From: Cylindrobasidium torrendii FP15055 ss-10
Lineage: Eukaryota > Basidiomycota > Agaricomycetes > Agaricales > Physalacriaceae
Length of the DNA stretch: 64,000 nucleotides
Direction of reading: 5' to 3'
Assembly: GCA_000934385.1 (NCBI GenBank)
Contig: KN880449.1
Span: forward strand, 147,421-211,420
Position numbers and translations under genes: made by a program. Positions 46,502 to 58,215 of this stretch are shown in pieces (the stretch's first letter is position 1; the number at the start of each line of letters is the position of its first letter). Under the pieces are notes generated by a model that did no database searches, was not told the origin of the DNA, and worked only from the letters and a program-made list of their open reading frames with translations.

Positions 46502-46965
46502 TCAATACGCAATGGGCGTATCCGTGCCCGCATTTCCTTGTTTCGCATCCTCCAGCTCATTCTTGAGATCCGTGCCATTCAAAGACTGGTCAATAAGGCC
46601 AGCCTCATTCTTCGACTTCCACTCGCCCTTGCCCGCCTTGTAGTACGGATCCCCGCCGCCGCGCTGCGACTTGTCTGACCATGCCTGCTCTGGTGCGGCA
46701 CTGTAGCCTCCAGATTGTGTTGCTGAGAAACGAAGGTTAGGACAATGCGTTAGCCAGAGAGAGCAACGACGTACTGTCATTTGCATTGGGGTAATTACGC
46801 GTGAAGCTGTTTAGGTTTTTGCGCGTCGCCTCTGTGATGGTGGTCAGCACGGGCACTACGTCGGGACCCATCGATCCGCGCACCATCGTCGACCCAAGAA
46901 CCCTCCTTGAAGACAGCACGGGCGCTGTTATCGAGCCCGGCGTTGTTGAATGAGTTTCCTGACAT
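46502..46965 (-). CDS. Small hydrophilic protein of unknown function
   Basis: The main part is well supported: exon coding VPVLTTITEATRKNLNSFTR then NYPNAND, an intron of about 53 bp, and a last exon with TQSGGYSAAPEQAWSDKSQR, DPYYKAGKGEWKSKNEAGLI and the end NAGTDTPIAY. The start is less sure. A first exon from the ATG at 46965 (MSGNSFNNAGLDNSARAVFK) can be joined using a weak GTTCTT donor, giving about 120 residues; otherwise an ATG at 46886 (MVRGSMGPDVVPVL) is in frame. It is Gly/Asn/Lys-rich and hydrophilic like some stress-induced fungal proteins, but I do not recognise it. Confidence 0.55.
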
Positions 46966-47404
46966 GGTGGTAGTGGTGTGGTGATGAATGTGGGGAGGGG
47001 ATTTGTGAGAATAAGGCGGAGGCGTCCCGTCTTATAATGGTCGAGCTGTCCCATGACATCAACAAAGGTGTCATGCGGCCGATGCTCGTGATCGCGGGGT
47101 TCAAGTGGTACCAGTGACCCAACAGTGACCAAGGCGCGTGCCATCAGTGCAAACTACTTCGCTGTAGTAAACGCGACGCGCCTCGACATGGACTAGTCGT
47201 TCTATCATTTCATTAACCAGTGATAGGGCCCATTCGGCTCAGTAAAGTTCACCGAGAGCTTGCTTCTTGCACGCTGCAGTCTGATAGTCTGGATGCTTTG
47301 CACCAAGTTGAGGAATCACCGGCCAACGAGAATTCAGTGATTTACCGCTGGATCTCATGGTGGATATCAAGAGCCTGGTTATTACATTGCACAGATAATC
47401 TACG
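46966..47404. other. 0.44 kb intergenic region
   Basis: Upstream region of the small hydrophilic protein gene and 3' flank of RPT4. No supported feature. Confidence 0.55.
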
Positions 47405-48933
47405 TTATGTGGAGTACTCCAGTTTCGCTGGAGAACCATCAGCGTCGAGTAGCAGTCCGTGGGGTTGCACTCACTCTCGTGTTTCTTTGCATCGCTGACC
47501 TTGCGTGCAGCCTTGGTCAGATCCTCCTGGTTGACATACTCCCTATCGTCACGAATAGCGAACATTCCAGCCTCCGTTATGATATTACGTAGATCAGCTC
47601 CGTTGAAGCCGTCAGAGAGCTATTCCCCGTCAGTCAGGCTACATGGATAAACACAACCACGCACCTTGACAATTGCCTCGTAGTCGATCTCCCCATCCTT
47701 GTTCACTGGTGTAGCGTGAATCTTGAGAATCTCGAGGCGCGCCTGCTCGTTAGGGAGAGGAACTTCGACCTTTCTGTCGAGACGACCAGGACGAAGGAGT
47801 GCGGGATCAAGGGTATCAGGTCGGTTGGTGGCCATGATCAACTTCGTGCGTCCTAACGAGTCGAAGCCGTCCATTTGGTTAAGAAGCTGAGGCCAATTAG
47901 TACGTGATATATAGAGTGTCCAAAATAGCATACCTCCATGAGCGTTCTTTGGATTTCTCTGTCGGCACTGGTACCCTCGGAGAATCGACGACCACCAATG
48001 GCATCAATCTCATCCATAAAGATTACACATGGTTCATGGTCCCTCGCGTACCCAAACATTTCGCGAATAACGCGCGCACTCTCTCCAATATACTTGTCGA
48101 CGATGGCCGAGGACACGACCTTCAGGAAGTTGGTGTTCAAGGTGGCCGCGACGGCACGCGCAAGCAGCGTCTTGCCCGTACCAGGAGGGCCATACAGTAA
48201 GACACCCTTCGGTGGCTTGATCCCAACGCGTTGGAACAATTCAGGATTGAGAAGAGGGAGTTCGATGATCTGAGGAGTGATTAGAAATGAACCAGGTAAC
48301 AGAAATATACATACCTCACGCAATTCACGAACTTGCTCTCCCAGCCCACCGATCCCAGCAAACGACGCGCCTCCAGGGTCTTCTAAGCTCATCTTGTACA
48401 CCAGAGGATCCACCTCGCGTGGTAGGATACGCATAATCGTAAGGGTGGTCATGTCTAGCGAGACGCGCGTCCCGCTCTTTAGCTTGTGTGCGGGTAATGC
48501 GGGTCGGTAGGATACAACATAACGGGGGCCAGATGATGCTTTCACAATGACTGTCCAATAGTGAGTCTTCTGTCGAAGTAGGATAGCAGAATGCATAAAG
48601 TACTTACAGCGATCGTCATCCAGCTGCTTCATCACTTCACCAATGATCTGTCCAACGGACTGCACGGCCTTGATATCCTCCTCGGTCTTCGCAAAGTCCT
48701 TCTCCAGATCCTTCAGCGAGAATCGTACTACAAGCACGGTGAGCCTCAGCTTGCGAGCCGTAGATATCACGTACGGTTCTTCAAGCTAGTACTATTCGTC
48801 TCATGATTCCGCATTTTCTATCCACTTATCAGCCCTGGCCGCCACCCAGTAACACAATACAAACATCGCGGTAGCTCTTGAGCGCGTCTTTACGCCGCTG
48901 GTCCATTTGTCCTGATGAGGTAGAGGCGTCCAT
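47405..48933 (-). CDS. RPT4: 26S proteasome regulatory ATPase Rpt4
   Basis: One of the six AAA ATPases in the base of the 19S regulatory particle. It starts [20 protein letters not shown]; the second and third exons are tiny and their joins are the only uncertain part. Then come the coiled coil ([20 protein letters not shown]), the OB-fold ([20 protein letters not shown]), [20 protein letters not shown], Walker [17 protein letters not shown], the pore loop [15 protein letters not shown], Walker [16 protein letters not shown], the second region of homology [20 protein letters not shown], and the helical lid. A last intron of about 47 bp gives the C-terminus KKHETKLEYST. About 395 residues, the family size. 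RPT4 is favoured over other Rpts by [19 protein letters not shown]. Confidence 0.95.
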
Positions 48934-49032
48934 GGTGGTCAAAGTGGAAGTCGTGATTTGCGACGCGTACGCGGATGACGCGTCCCGTGTCATCATAAAA
49001 ATTTCATGGAATAGCTGAGAGGCCTCCTCCCA

Positions 49033-49117
49033 GGGCCTGATGGTCTAGTAGTATGATTCCTTCTTAGGGTGTTCACCGTTTGGAGGAGGTCCCGGGTTCA
49101 ATTCCCGGTTAGGCCCA
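49033..49117 (+). tRNA. tRNA-Pro (AGG) with an 11 bp intron
   Basis: Acceptor stem GGGCCTG pairs with TAGGCCC and the discriminator is A. The D-arm GTCTAGTAGTATGAT and T-arm CCCGGGTTCAATTCCCGG match eukaryotic tRNA-Pro. The anticodon stem CCTTC/GGAGG encloses loop T-T-AGG-G-T once an 11 bp intron (49070-49080) after position 37 is removed. A short T run at 49121 can terminate Pol III. Confidence 0.93.
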
Positions 49118-49488
49118 TTGTTTTTGCTTCTTGTGTTTTTGCACAAATATTCAGTCCCTTGACACTGGTCAGTGGTCAGTGGTCACTGGTCACTGGAGTC
49201 ACTGGACCCTGGTCACCTCAGTGCTAAGAGCTCACTAATAGACCCATTACCGATTTGAACGTTCAACGTCTACAATCCTTATCCGATGTCAATTTAAGCG
49301 CACTCCAGTCAAGTTAGCTGTACCAGGTACCTCCTTAAAACGTCCGCCGAAAACAGGAGAATAGCGTACATATGCCACTCTCCATCTGACGAAATCACAA
49401 CGAATTTCTCACAATATTATACTATGTACATATACAAAATCCAGCCTGATACACAAAGCAAAACTATTTTAACCACACACCCGGTCTT
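49118..49488. other. Intergenic region with a heptamer repeat
   Basis: Apart from the tRNA terminator it holds the GGTCAGT/GGTCACT repeat at about 49165-49218 and AT-rich 3' flank of PSO2. Confidence 0.6.
49165..49218. repeat. Degenerate heptamer repeat GGTCAGT/GGTCACT
   Basis: Four or five imperfect copies of a 7 bp unit, alternating GGTCAGT and GGTCACT, followed by related half copies (GAGTCACTGGA). Part of it can pair as an inverted repeat, since ACTGACC and GGTCAGT are complements. Confidence 0.7.
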
Positions 49489-51830
49489 TCACCAATACTC
49501 AGAGTCTCTATAGGGCACAATGTGCTCCTTATCGTTCTTCTTCCTTCCCTCCTCCCACTTATCAAACCACTTTGCCATCGCATCCCGCCTCTTCGCGTCG
49601 CCCACATTCACTGTTGCAATCATCTTTCCCCACTGCAAGCTCAATGCGAAGCACGTCAGCTCCACGAACGACGAATGCTCCGAATACGGCACGCCGTATA
49701 TCTGCAAGCCCGACGTCCCGCCGCGCGCCGCAGGCTTCAGGTCCGTCCACGAAAATGTACCGCCTTTCGATGCCTTGGCAATAACGGCATTCACCGTAGG
49801 TATTGTTTCTGTCCCAGCTGGGGGCGAGAATCTGCGCAGTCGTCAACATACATGTAATCTTCGAATTTGAGAGATGAGAAGAACACGTACGTCCACCCAG
49901 TTGGCCTGAACGCAACTGCATTATCAAAATGCTCCTGGTACTTCTTTACATACTCCTTCAACACGTCGGAGATGACATTGTTCAGCGGGACTACATGCAC
50001 CTGCGCCTCCAACGGCTTGTTCGTTAGCATTGCATGTAGCTCGGGGTCCGTCTGACACTTGAGAATCGCTGTCTTCTGCGCGTTGCAATACACCTTGCTT
50101 TTGAGTGCCTTCGCAATGGCTTTGACGATGCGCTCCTTCCCAATAGAATAAGTCCTGTAACTGTGAGTCGGCATAACAGCGTAAAGACCTGTCCATACCC
50201 GACGATCATGAGTGTACGCTTCATTTTCTTCGAGGTGCCAGGTGACGACGAGGGCCCAGCAGGGGTAGACGTCAACCATCCATTCATAGGACTTTTTGTA
50301 TTGGTTGTGGTACCGTCACTGATGCGCTTCGCCAGCTCAGCGCATGCTGATATGACTTGCGGCTGAGGCGGGAACGAGTACTGAAGAGCCATTAAATGAG
50401 CAGGAGAGACGCTGCAGTTGAGCATACCTTCGGGTCAAGATACGTCGTATCGAGATAAACATGGTCTATCTTTTTCCCCTTGACGCAAGGATGGAGGACG
50501 TGTTGTGGGGAAGCGCGAAAGTCACCACAGTGCAGGTATCGATAGACCTTGTCACTTCCAATGAAGATCGACTTGAACTCACTGTCGCCGGCATGGAGCG
50601 TTTGCTTGCCTTCGAAAAAGAAAAGACTCGAGCCAGGGCAATGGTTTGCCTCGATGAGAGTCACCTTGACGCCGTTTGTATTGGGAATCTCGGTGGGGAT
50701 GTCCATGGGCAATGGCCGCACCCACTTCTTGTCGACCTTGAGCATATGCATAATGAGATTGGCAGTGCCCTCAGAGCAATAGATGGGGCCATTCTTCCAG
50801 GAAGACGAGAGATTGGTGTAGTGATCCGAATGTGCATGGCTAAACGCGGCGTGACCAAAGATAGACTGCAAAAATGAAAGACACGCACGTGAGGAAGTAC
50901 GCTGTGACATTGGGAATGGCACCGTACTTAAAGGCGTCAACAGCGATTGGCATTCCCTGCAAGACCTTGTAGAATGGGGCTTTCGAGCGTCCGGTGCTGG
51001 TTTTGACTTTCGGGCCCTTCCGTGGGCTGGCAATGTCTGCTTCAATCCAAGCCTCATTGTCTGTGCGCGACGCCATAAGCATGGAAAATGCATTGACTTT
51101 CGATCCACCAGGCGTAGTTGGGGCCGGCAGATTCGAGTTCTGATCGAATGAGCATGAAACGAGAGAGTAAAATATGGCGCACCTTTTTGAACGGCGTTCC
51201 TCGCTCACTAGCAATGATAGTCACTTCATCATCAACTATGGTAACCTCGTCATCGTCCCCTGGGATCTGCTCGTCGTCCCCAGTCCCCCATTCATCATCA
51301 ATATCGATAATTGGATCGTCACTTGGGTCTTGTGCTGGCGATGGAGGCTTTGGTGGTTCTATACACTCAGGCGATTCGTCAGGACTGGACGAGAGAAGGA
51401 TGGGTTTGCCAAAGAAAGGACTCGGCGTTCGATTGTCTGCAGTAGGCTCGGATGGAAATTGCTTCGGGAGTTCGGAAGCGGCCACTGTGGCTGGACTAGA
51501 CAGAAAGAGCGTTGGCTGACCGAACAATGGGGAAGTCGCACGACGCTTGGCAATGGGAGTACTTGTACTCTCCACGACTTCAACATCTGAGGAGTCTTGC
51601 ATTTCTTCGGCTTTGCGCTTCCCAAGGGATTTTTCTGATGGCGGTGGAGCGGGCTCATCGTCGTCGTCGATAATGATGACTTCGCTAGTGTGTCGCTTGA
51701 CTGGTGTCTGATTCTTCTTCGTCTTGCATGGCTTTGACGCCACAGAGTGCGCAGAGAAGAATGTATGCAAAGTGGGTGTGGATTTAGAAGGGCCCGCCGT
51801 GCGCTTGACCGCCTGTTTCGGGCGCGCCAT
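49489..51830 (-). CDS. PSO2: DNA interstrand cross-link repair nuclease (SNM1/PSO2)
   Basis: A metallo-beta-lactamase-fold 5' exonuclease that processes interstrand DNA cross-links in the nucleus. The first about 260 residues are disordered, with a PIP-box-like TPTLHTFF near residue 20, acidic runs (EVIIIDDDDEPAPPP) and a twice-repeated motif (SPLFGQPTLFLSSP and SPFFGKPILLSSSP). The catalytic core starts at KVLQGMPIAVDAFKYGAIPN with the metal motif YFLTHAHSDHYTNLSSSWKN. It continues with VTLIEANHCPGSSLFFFEG, KVYRYLHCGDFRASP and HVYLDTTYLDPKYSFPPQPQ, then the DRMBL part (GTYSIGKERIVKAIAKALKS, GVPYSEHSSFVELTCFALSL). It ends VPYRDSEYW. Introns near 51186, 50890, 50427, 50160 and 49830. I see no N-terminal zinc finger like that of yeast Pso2. 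Confidence 0.93.
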
Positions 51831-52256
51831 GATGGTCAGACTTCAGTCACAGGGAATACGGGGTCACGTGGTGTGAGTCCACCGCGTCGATCCTGTCTGC
51901 TTTAGTCACCGTCACAGCCACCGCGCGCGCTTGCAGAAAACTACCACGGCAGCCTCGTAGTTTTCTCATAGTTGTCTGAATAAAAACTTTCTCCTTGTGA
52001 GTATGCCTGACTGACATGTGCTAGTGTCCTTGGGCCCGCTTTGAAAAGTCTCCTTGGCAACTTTTCTCTTCTGCTAGCCAGTCTGGCCCTCAAATCACTT
52101 TATTATCACTGTGGCTAGTGCCAGTCTATTTCAGCGACACACTCACCTTGGCTTATCTCATATCTAATACCTGATCGAACCCGGCATAATTCGCCGCGGC
52201 GCGACAATCAATTGCCTCCTTCACCTACTGCAACCATTCGCCTAGCATCCGCCAGA
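51831..52256. other. Divergent promoter region, 0.43 kb
   Basis: Lies between the divergently transcribed PSO2 and aminotransferase genes. No supported gene. Confidence 0.6.
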
Positions 52257-53995
52257 ATGTTCATACTTCGCCGTGTATCTTTGCGATCAGCACCCTCGCG
52301 ATTCCACCTGTCCAGAACGCTCACCATGACCAGCCAACCGGCCACCTCCATCCTGCACCGTACCCCATGGCGCCCACCCGTCGCGGTGCGTGCTGAAGGC
52401 ATGTACATTGACCTCGACAACGGAAAGCGCATCATCGACGCAGTCGGAGGCGCTGCTGTAGCCTGCATTGGCAACAGTGTTCCCGAAGTGCAACAGGCCA
52501 TCAAGGACCAGGTCGACCAAGTTTCTTGTAAGTCACCTGGTACATTCCCGTCCGCGTGTGTTCAGCAACATAGATGTGTACAACATGCAGCTCTCCAGCA
52601 AGCCTGCTGAGGAACTGGCGCAAATCCTTGTTGACTCGAGTAACGGGGCCTTCGAGCTTGTCGGGTATGCCTCTGGAGGTCCGTACATCTCGTTACACGC
52701 GGACGCACAAGTAATTGACTTTCTTTCAAGGCTCGGAAGCCATGGAAGGCGTCCTCAAGCTTGCCAGACAAGTACGCTGCCTCCTTACCGTTTCCTTCCC
52801 AGTCATCTGATTAGCCCAGTACTACTATGAATCAGGTCAGAAGCAGCGCGTCAACTTCATTGGCCGTAACATGTCCTACCACGGAAACACCCTTGGCACA
52901 CTCTCCGTCGCAATGCACCCTACTCGTCGTACACCCTACGCTGACGTCCTCGACGACCAGCACTTCCACCACGTCTCCCCAGCATATTACAAGCGTTTCT
53001 CCAACCCCGGCGAAACAGAGGCTCAGTATGTTCAGCGCCTTGCGCAGGAACTCGAGGCCAAGTTCATCGCGCTGGGTCCCGACACCGTCATTGGCTGTAT
53101 GTCTTTCCTTCTGCATGCTCATCCCTCATTGAATTTTCCTTCGCCAGTCGTCGCTGAGACCGTTTCTGGTGCCACCCTTGGATGCGCGACTGCCCCCAAA
53201 GGATACTTCGCCGCAATGAAAGCCATTTGCCACAAATATGGCGCTCTCTTCATCCTAGATGAGGTGATGTGTGGCATGGGACGTGCGTCGTTCATTTCGC
53301 ATATTTAAGTGTACGTACTGAGTAGCCGGCTCTAGGTATGGGCAGCTTACACGCATGGGAGACCTTTGGAGATGGTGAGGCTCCCGATATTCAAGCTGTT
53401 GCGAAAGGTCTCGGCGGTGGTTATGCGTCCATCGGTGCTGTCCTGATGTCCAAGAAGGTCGCTGGCGGCATCCGTCAGGGTAGCGGAATCTGGATGCACG
53501 GCCACACATACCAGGTGGGTGTTTTCTCTCCTACATATGCGCACGAACAGCTTCATGAAAGCGTAGGGTCACCCGCTAGCCTGTGCTGCCTCTGTCGCAG
53601 TGCAGAAGTATATCGCTTCACACGACCTCCTCACGAATTGCACGAAGCAAGGAGCATACCTAGAAAAGCTCCTCCAGGATGCGTTCGCGTCGCCAAACGC
53701 TGTCGCCGCGCCGTATATCTTCGATATCCGCGGCGGTGGCCTCTTTTGGGGCATTGAGTTTGACTTCCCCGCTGGCGCGTTCGGAAAAGACCAGTTCGCG
53801 ATGCTCGTTCAAGCGCGCGCACTCGAAAAGGGTGTTGCGCTCATGGGCATGACTGGGGGTGGAAATCTGCAAGGATCAAAGGGGAGCCATGTTATGTTGG
53901 CACCAGCTTATAACGTTACGAACGAGCAGCTGGAACACATTGTGAGTGTGCTGAAGGAGACAGTGGAAGAAATTATCGGCACTCTCAAAGCATGA
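52257..53995 (+). CDS. Class III PLP-dependent aminotransferase
   Basis: Moves an amino group, usually from an omega-amino acid or amine, to a keto acid. The start MFILRRVSLRSAPSRFHLSR is Arg/Ser-rich with no acids, a good mitochondrial presequence; a second ATG at 52326 would make a cytosolic form. The core has MYIDLDNGKRIIDAVGGAAV, the PLP phosphate loop GYASGGSEAMEGVLKLARQY, FIGRNMSYHGNTLGTLSVAM, FVAETVSGATLGCATAPKGY, the Asp motif FILDEVMCGMGRMGS, the PLP-lysine region IQAVAKGLGGGYASIGAVLM, GIWMHGHTYQSHPLACAASV and IRGGGLFWGIEFD. About 460 residues with six introns. The exact substrate cannot be read from the sequence; GABA, beta-alanine or diamine transaminases are all possible. Confidence 0.9.
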
Positions 53996-54167
53996 TGGTT
54001 AGATCTTTTGACCACAAAAGGCTGATATAAAATTCATGTAAAATTCATGTATGTTGTGAAAATTAGAGTCTTTGGTTTTCTCTGTGATACCGTATCAAGT
54101 TTGTGGCGATTCACATGCCCGGGATCAGTAAATGGAATGCTGTGATCACTCTCTACTTCCTGCCTCG

Positions 54168-57100
54168 ATGAACAACCGCCCAGATCGACCGCTTGTCGTG
54201 AAATGCCAATTTGACCGATGGAATAAGAGGATTACATTCTCTTCGGCGAGGAATTGCACGTACATTCTGCTTCGGCACAAGGTGGATGCCCTTGCGACGT
54301 TCAACTGAACTCTCTTGCTGAGTGAGCTAGTAGATTGAACAATGCTTTTCGTTGTCGGCGTCAGGCTATGCCGTCACGTACAAGGACGACGATGGAGAGG
54401 TGACGGACATTAGGAATGAGATGGATTTGTCCGAGGCGATCCAGTACTTCCAGGCGGGAAGCGATGACCCTCCGTTGTCCTCGGCGGCTTCCATCCTTTC
54501 TGGACGCAGCTTCGGGAGCAAGAAGATCACACTCAGGGTTCACATCAGTGTCGACTACGACGGCCCAAGCCTATCAGACACCGGCTCTATCGCGTCCATT
54601 GAAGAGTATGGGCCATCACGACAGTCCAACGGCGGGGGCAGCGAATTTTCGTTCTCATTGGGCGCACCGTCCATCATCGAGCCCGACGACGATGATTCGG
54701 TGACGGTGAGCTCGAAAGACACTGGAGGAATGCGGTCTCGGACAAGTTCTGCCCAGCTGCGCATCCCCGATCGCTCATCGCAGCTGTCTGGCGAGTCATC
54801 CTGGGGCCTAGGCAGTGGACGTTCCCGCTCGCGCAGCCCAGCAGTTCGCGGCCCGAGATCTGCCCGCTCGTCAACGAGCCTCCGCCACCAAGTGCGCGAC
54901 CCATTTTCGGACGACAACAGGGCAGTCTATCCCACAGATCCAAGCGCTGTCTTTGAGCGCCTTAGACTGGAGGAAGAGGACAATGCCTCTAGCGTTGGCC
55001 CAGCTTACAAACCACTGTCTCCCACTTGGCTCCAAGACCAGAATGACCGCGCCCGTGCCCAACTCGGCGTCCCCCCAGAACCCACAGAATCAGACTCGTT
55101 GTCGCTCAACTATGCCGAGGACGATGGCAAGCTGGCGCTCGAGCGTGACGACCGCGGCAAATACTACTACACATACAATGTGGCCACATCCTCTGGAGCA
55201 TCTCAAGCCCAGGACCAGTCGGCATCCATGTTCGAGGAGGAGCTTGATTTTACCCTCGCAGAGAGCCCAATGGCGTCCCGGCCCCGACCCAACTCCCGCC
55301 ATCTCAATTGGCTTGCATCGCAGCAGGTTCAGGTTCATTCGCCGCCTCAGAGGCATGCTTCCACCTCTTCTGCACCCTTGGCTCCCCCTCCTCTTCCCCC
55401 GCGCCGTAGCTCATCTATTGCGTCGTCTGAACTACCAGCTTATGAAGACATCCCGCCAGAACTTTTGCCTTTCATCCCAACCACCCCGCCTGTGCTTGTC
55501 ACCGGTTGTTCCGAGTGCAATTCTGTCCTTGACTCGATTCGCTATGTCTGTTCAACCTGTGGCGAGAAAGACCCTGTTGGCCCATACCAGGCCGGCAAGG
55601 GCAAGGGGCGGTTATCAACAGACTCCTACGGCTCCCAATACCCACCCCAGGTCCATAGGTCATCTCATACGCTACTTGGAAGCTCTGGTTCCTACCATGA
55701 ATCGCAACAAAAGCTGTTATCCAGTTTGCCAAATACATTTGGCTCGGACTCAACAGTGCATCTATCTCGCGGATTCGAACTTTGCTCGGCGTGCATTGAA
55801 TCAGCGGGTTTGACACACGCAATTGAGGCAGGCGTTGCGCCTGGGTCGTCTCCTACTACGTCTTCGGCCCTCTCGCCGTCGAGCCCAACGGCGTCGCAGT
55901 GGCGGAGGCTCGCGCCGAAAGAGAAAGGAAAATTACGACATGCGTACCATGAGAAGATCTGGGGCCATGGGGGCTGGAAGGATATTGGTTTGTCTCCTTA
56001 TCTACTGGACTGTCGCTTTGTGCTGACTCGAGACTAGAGCAGGATGAGGCGTCAAGTATCTCGTGTTCTGCTTGCGGCGCAGTCACCGCGCTCGGCAAGA
56101 GCTTCAAATGCGCGTCGTGTAAGAAGTATTACCTGTGCAGGGCATGTTATAGGTTGGTGGCATTCGACCCCAAGACAAGAGGGACTGTCCTGACATTGCG
56201 CCGCAGCTTGGTACACAACGTCCACCCCAGTCATGCGTTCTTGGTCGTCCCGGACCATGGATATGCTGTGAGCACCAAGAGTGACTCAGAATACATTCCT
56301 ATGTTGCCTGATCCCAATGATGATGAATGTCAGTGTCCTTGTCCTGCCGGTGTGTATGCTTCTCATGGATCGTAGTCCTCAAGCATCCCGGAGTCAAGTG
56401 TGCGCATTGCTTACAAGATATCGTGGGCGCGCGCTTTCATTGCGCTATCTGCGACGCTGTCGATATATGTGCAAATTGCGAGTCAGCCGGCTTACCTGGA
56501 AACCTTGATTCTGCAGATGGAGGCCATAATTCGTCGCATATCATGATTAAGGTATGTTCACTCCCGTATCTACGAGATTCTAGCTAATCTATGTAGATTC
56601 CCATACCACTGGAGACGACCGAACTCCAGATCGCCAGCAAGCGCGCCATACACTTGTGGACGGGACGTGATGCGGCCAACGTTGTCCCACCACGACCGTC
56701 GTCACCGTCGAAATCAAGCTCAGCGCTGTCTGGGTACGCAAAGACGGTCATTGGAGGCAATAAGAGCGAGGAAGAACAGCGCGACCACAGACTGTACTGC
56801 AACGGATGCGCGCAGTCAATTGCTGGCGTGCGATACCAGTGTGGGAATTGCCCATCAAAGCCAACGGCATTCAATCTGTGCGCACACTGTGAGGCGCGTT
56901 CGTATATGCTGCACGACCCGACACATGTGTTCTTCAAGCTCCCAAGGAGGGTGGACAGGCCGATTGAGTCGTCGAGAGCTCTACTGCCCAAATTGTAAGT
57001 GTTATTTCTTTGAAGAGGGGATGGGGACGTTGACTGCCGTCTGCGTAGGTATCGACAACCTGTGGGGCCCGGGCCTGATACTATTATTTCGGACGATCCT

Positions 57101-57463
57101 CAAGGTATGTACCTCATTTGCGCTCTCCTCTGGGACAGTTGCTGAGATGTTGACAGCGTACTTGCGCGAGCTCACGCATAGTACGGCGCTGTGTGACCTC
57201 TGTATGACTTGTATCCAGGGTGCGTGGTTCCGGTGCGTATACTGTGGAAAGGATCTTTGCGACGCGTGCGAGGAGTTGGACAACCACAACTACAAGCATT
57301 TCTTCATGGTGTTCAAAGCGCCGGTGGACATGCATGCGGTCAAGTGTGTCGGGTTTTTCCTTCATTCTATGACAGAATACTGATTGTCTTCTACAGGGTG
57401 TTCACAAACTTGGAGAACCCCAGCCAGAGTCCACCCGTAATCAACTATCCTGTGTATCTCTAG
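54168..57463 (+). CDS. PB1-domain protein with multiple ZZ zinc fingers (NBR1-like)
   Basis: Exon 1 (MNNRPDRPLVVKCQFDRWNK, then RITFSSARNCTYILLRHK) joins at an intron with acceptor about 54335 to IEQCFSLSASGYAVTYKDDD and EVTDIRNEMDLSEAIQYF. Together these form a PB1 domain with the acidic OPCA-like motif. About 400 disordered residues follow, with SR-type and Pro-rich segments. Then come Cys/His modules: CSECNSVLDSIRYVCSTCGE, CSACGAVTALGKSFKCASCK, CAHCLQDIVGARFHCAICDA, CNGCAQSIAGVRYQCGNCPS and CDLCMTCIQGAWFRCVYCGK. Three or four of these continue into full ZZ patterns (DICANCESAG, FNLCAHCEAR, DLCDACEELDNHNYKHFFMV). No FW or UBA domain is seen. About 900 residues. Selective-autophagy receptor or scaffold is inferred from resemblance to NBR1/p62. 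Confidence 0.85.
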
Positions 57464-57673
57464 ACATACTCTTGCTCTGTACTATCATCTTTATGCAATG
57501 TATCGTTAAAACGTTTGGGCTTCAAGTTTGAGACCGATGCAGGGAAATTTTGTGAGGTACAAGGTGTGAACTGGAATGAAAGAGAACGAGGAAAAGTTTA
57601 AAAAGTACTGCTTGCTATCCTCGTTTGAATCCTGAAGAACATGCATTAGCGTGGGGGGAAGGTAGCGCGAGTG

Positions 57674-58215
57674 CTACACACCTAATCGTCTCCGTTCATA
57701 GAAGAGATCTGTTCTACTTGCGCCAAGATTGACGATCTTTGGGCATCCATCGCGGTCTTTCTCTAGCCTCGTGCATTCCGCACAATAGTACGCGTCCGAG
57801 ATTCCTGAGTTGTGTCAAATGGATTCGTATGCTAGACAGGCATCGTGTTTGAAACGGAAACGCACCAGGAGCACCACAAATGATACATCTCCCTCCGTAT
57901 GTGCCGAAATTGCACTCGTCGCAAATGCGCACGAGAGTTTCTGGGCGAACGTAGGAATCGCATACTGGGCTGTTGTTCTATGAGCGCTTGTTTTAGGCAT
58001 TTCTCCAAGACGTTACGCACCACTTTCCGTCGCATTTCTCGCAGAGACGGCCGATAGCTAGAAGTTTGCTTAGCGCCATTTCCCTACCAATTTACTTGAA
58101 GAAAGTGCGTACCAATACCTGGCTGACGGCGGCACATTATGAGATCTACGAGGCGTGTAAGAGTCTGCAAAGGTAGGGCCAATGAAGCAGACTAACCGGG
58201 ATGATGTTTAGACAT
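57674..58215 (-). CDS. RDS3: SF3b complex subunit Rds3/PHF5A
   Basis: A small zinc-knot protein of the U2 snRNP SF3b complex that helps recognise the branch point during splicing. After removing four introns, the 107-residue product is [20 protein letters not shown], then [60 protein letters not shown] and [20 protein letters not shown], ending ERRRLGV. The CxxC knuckles and the total length match human PHF5A (about 110 residues) almost position for position. Four introns in 107 codons is dense even for this genome, and none of the exons is long enough to be noticed alone. Confidence 0.96.
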
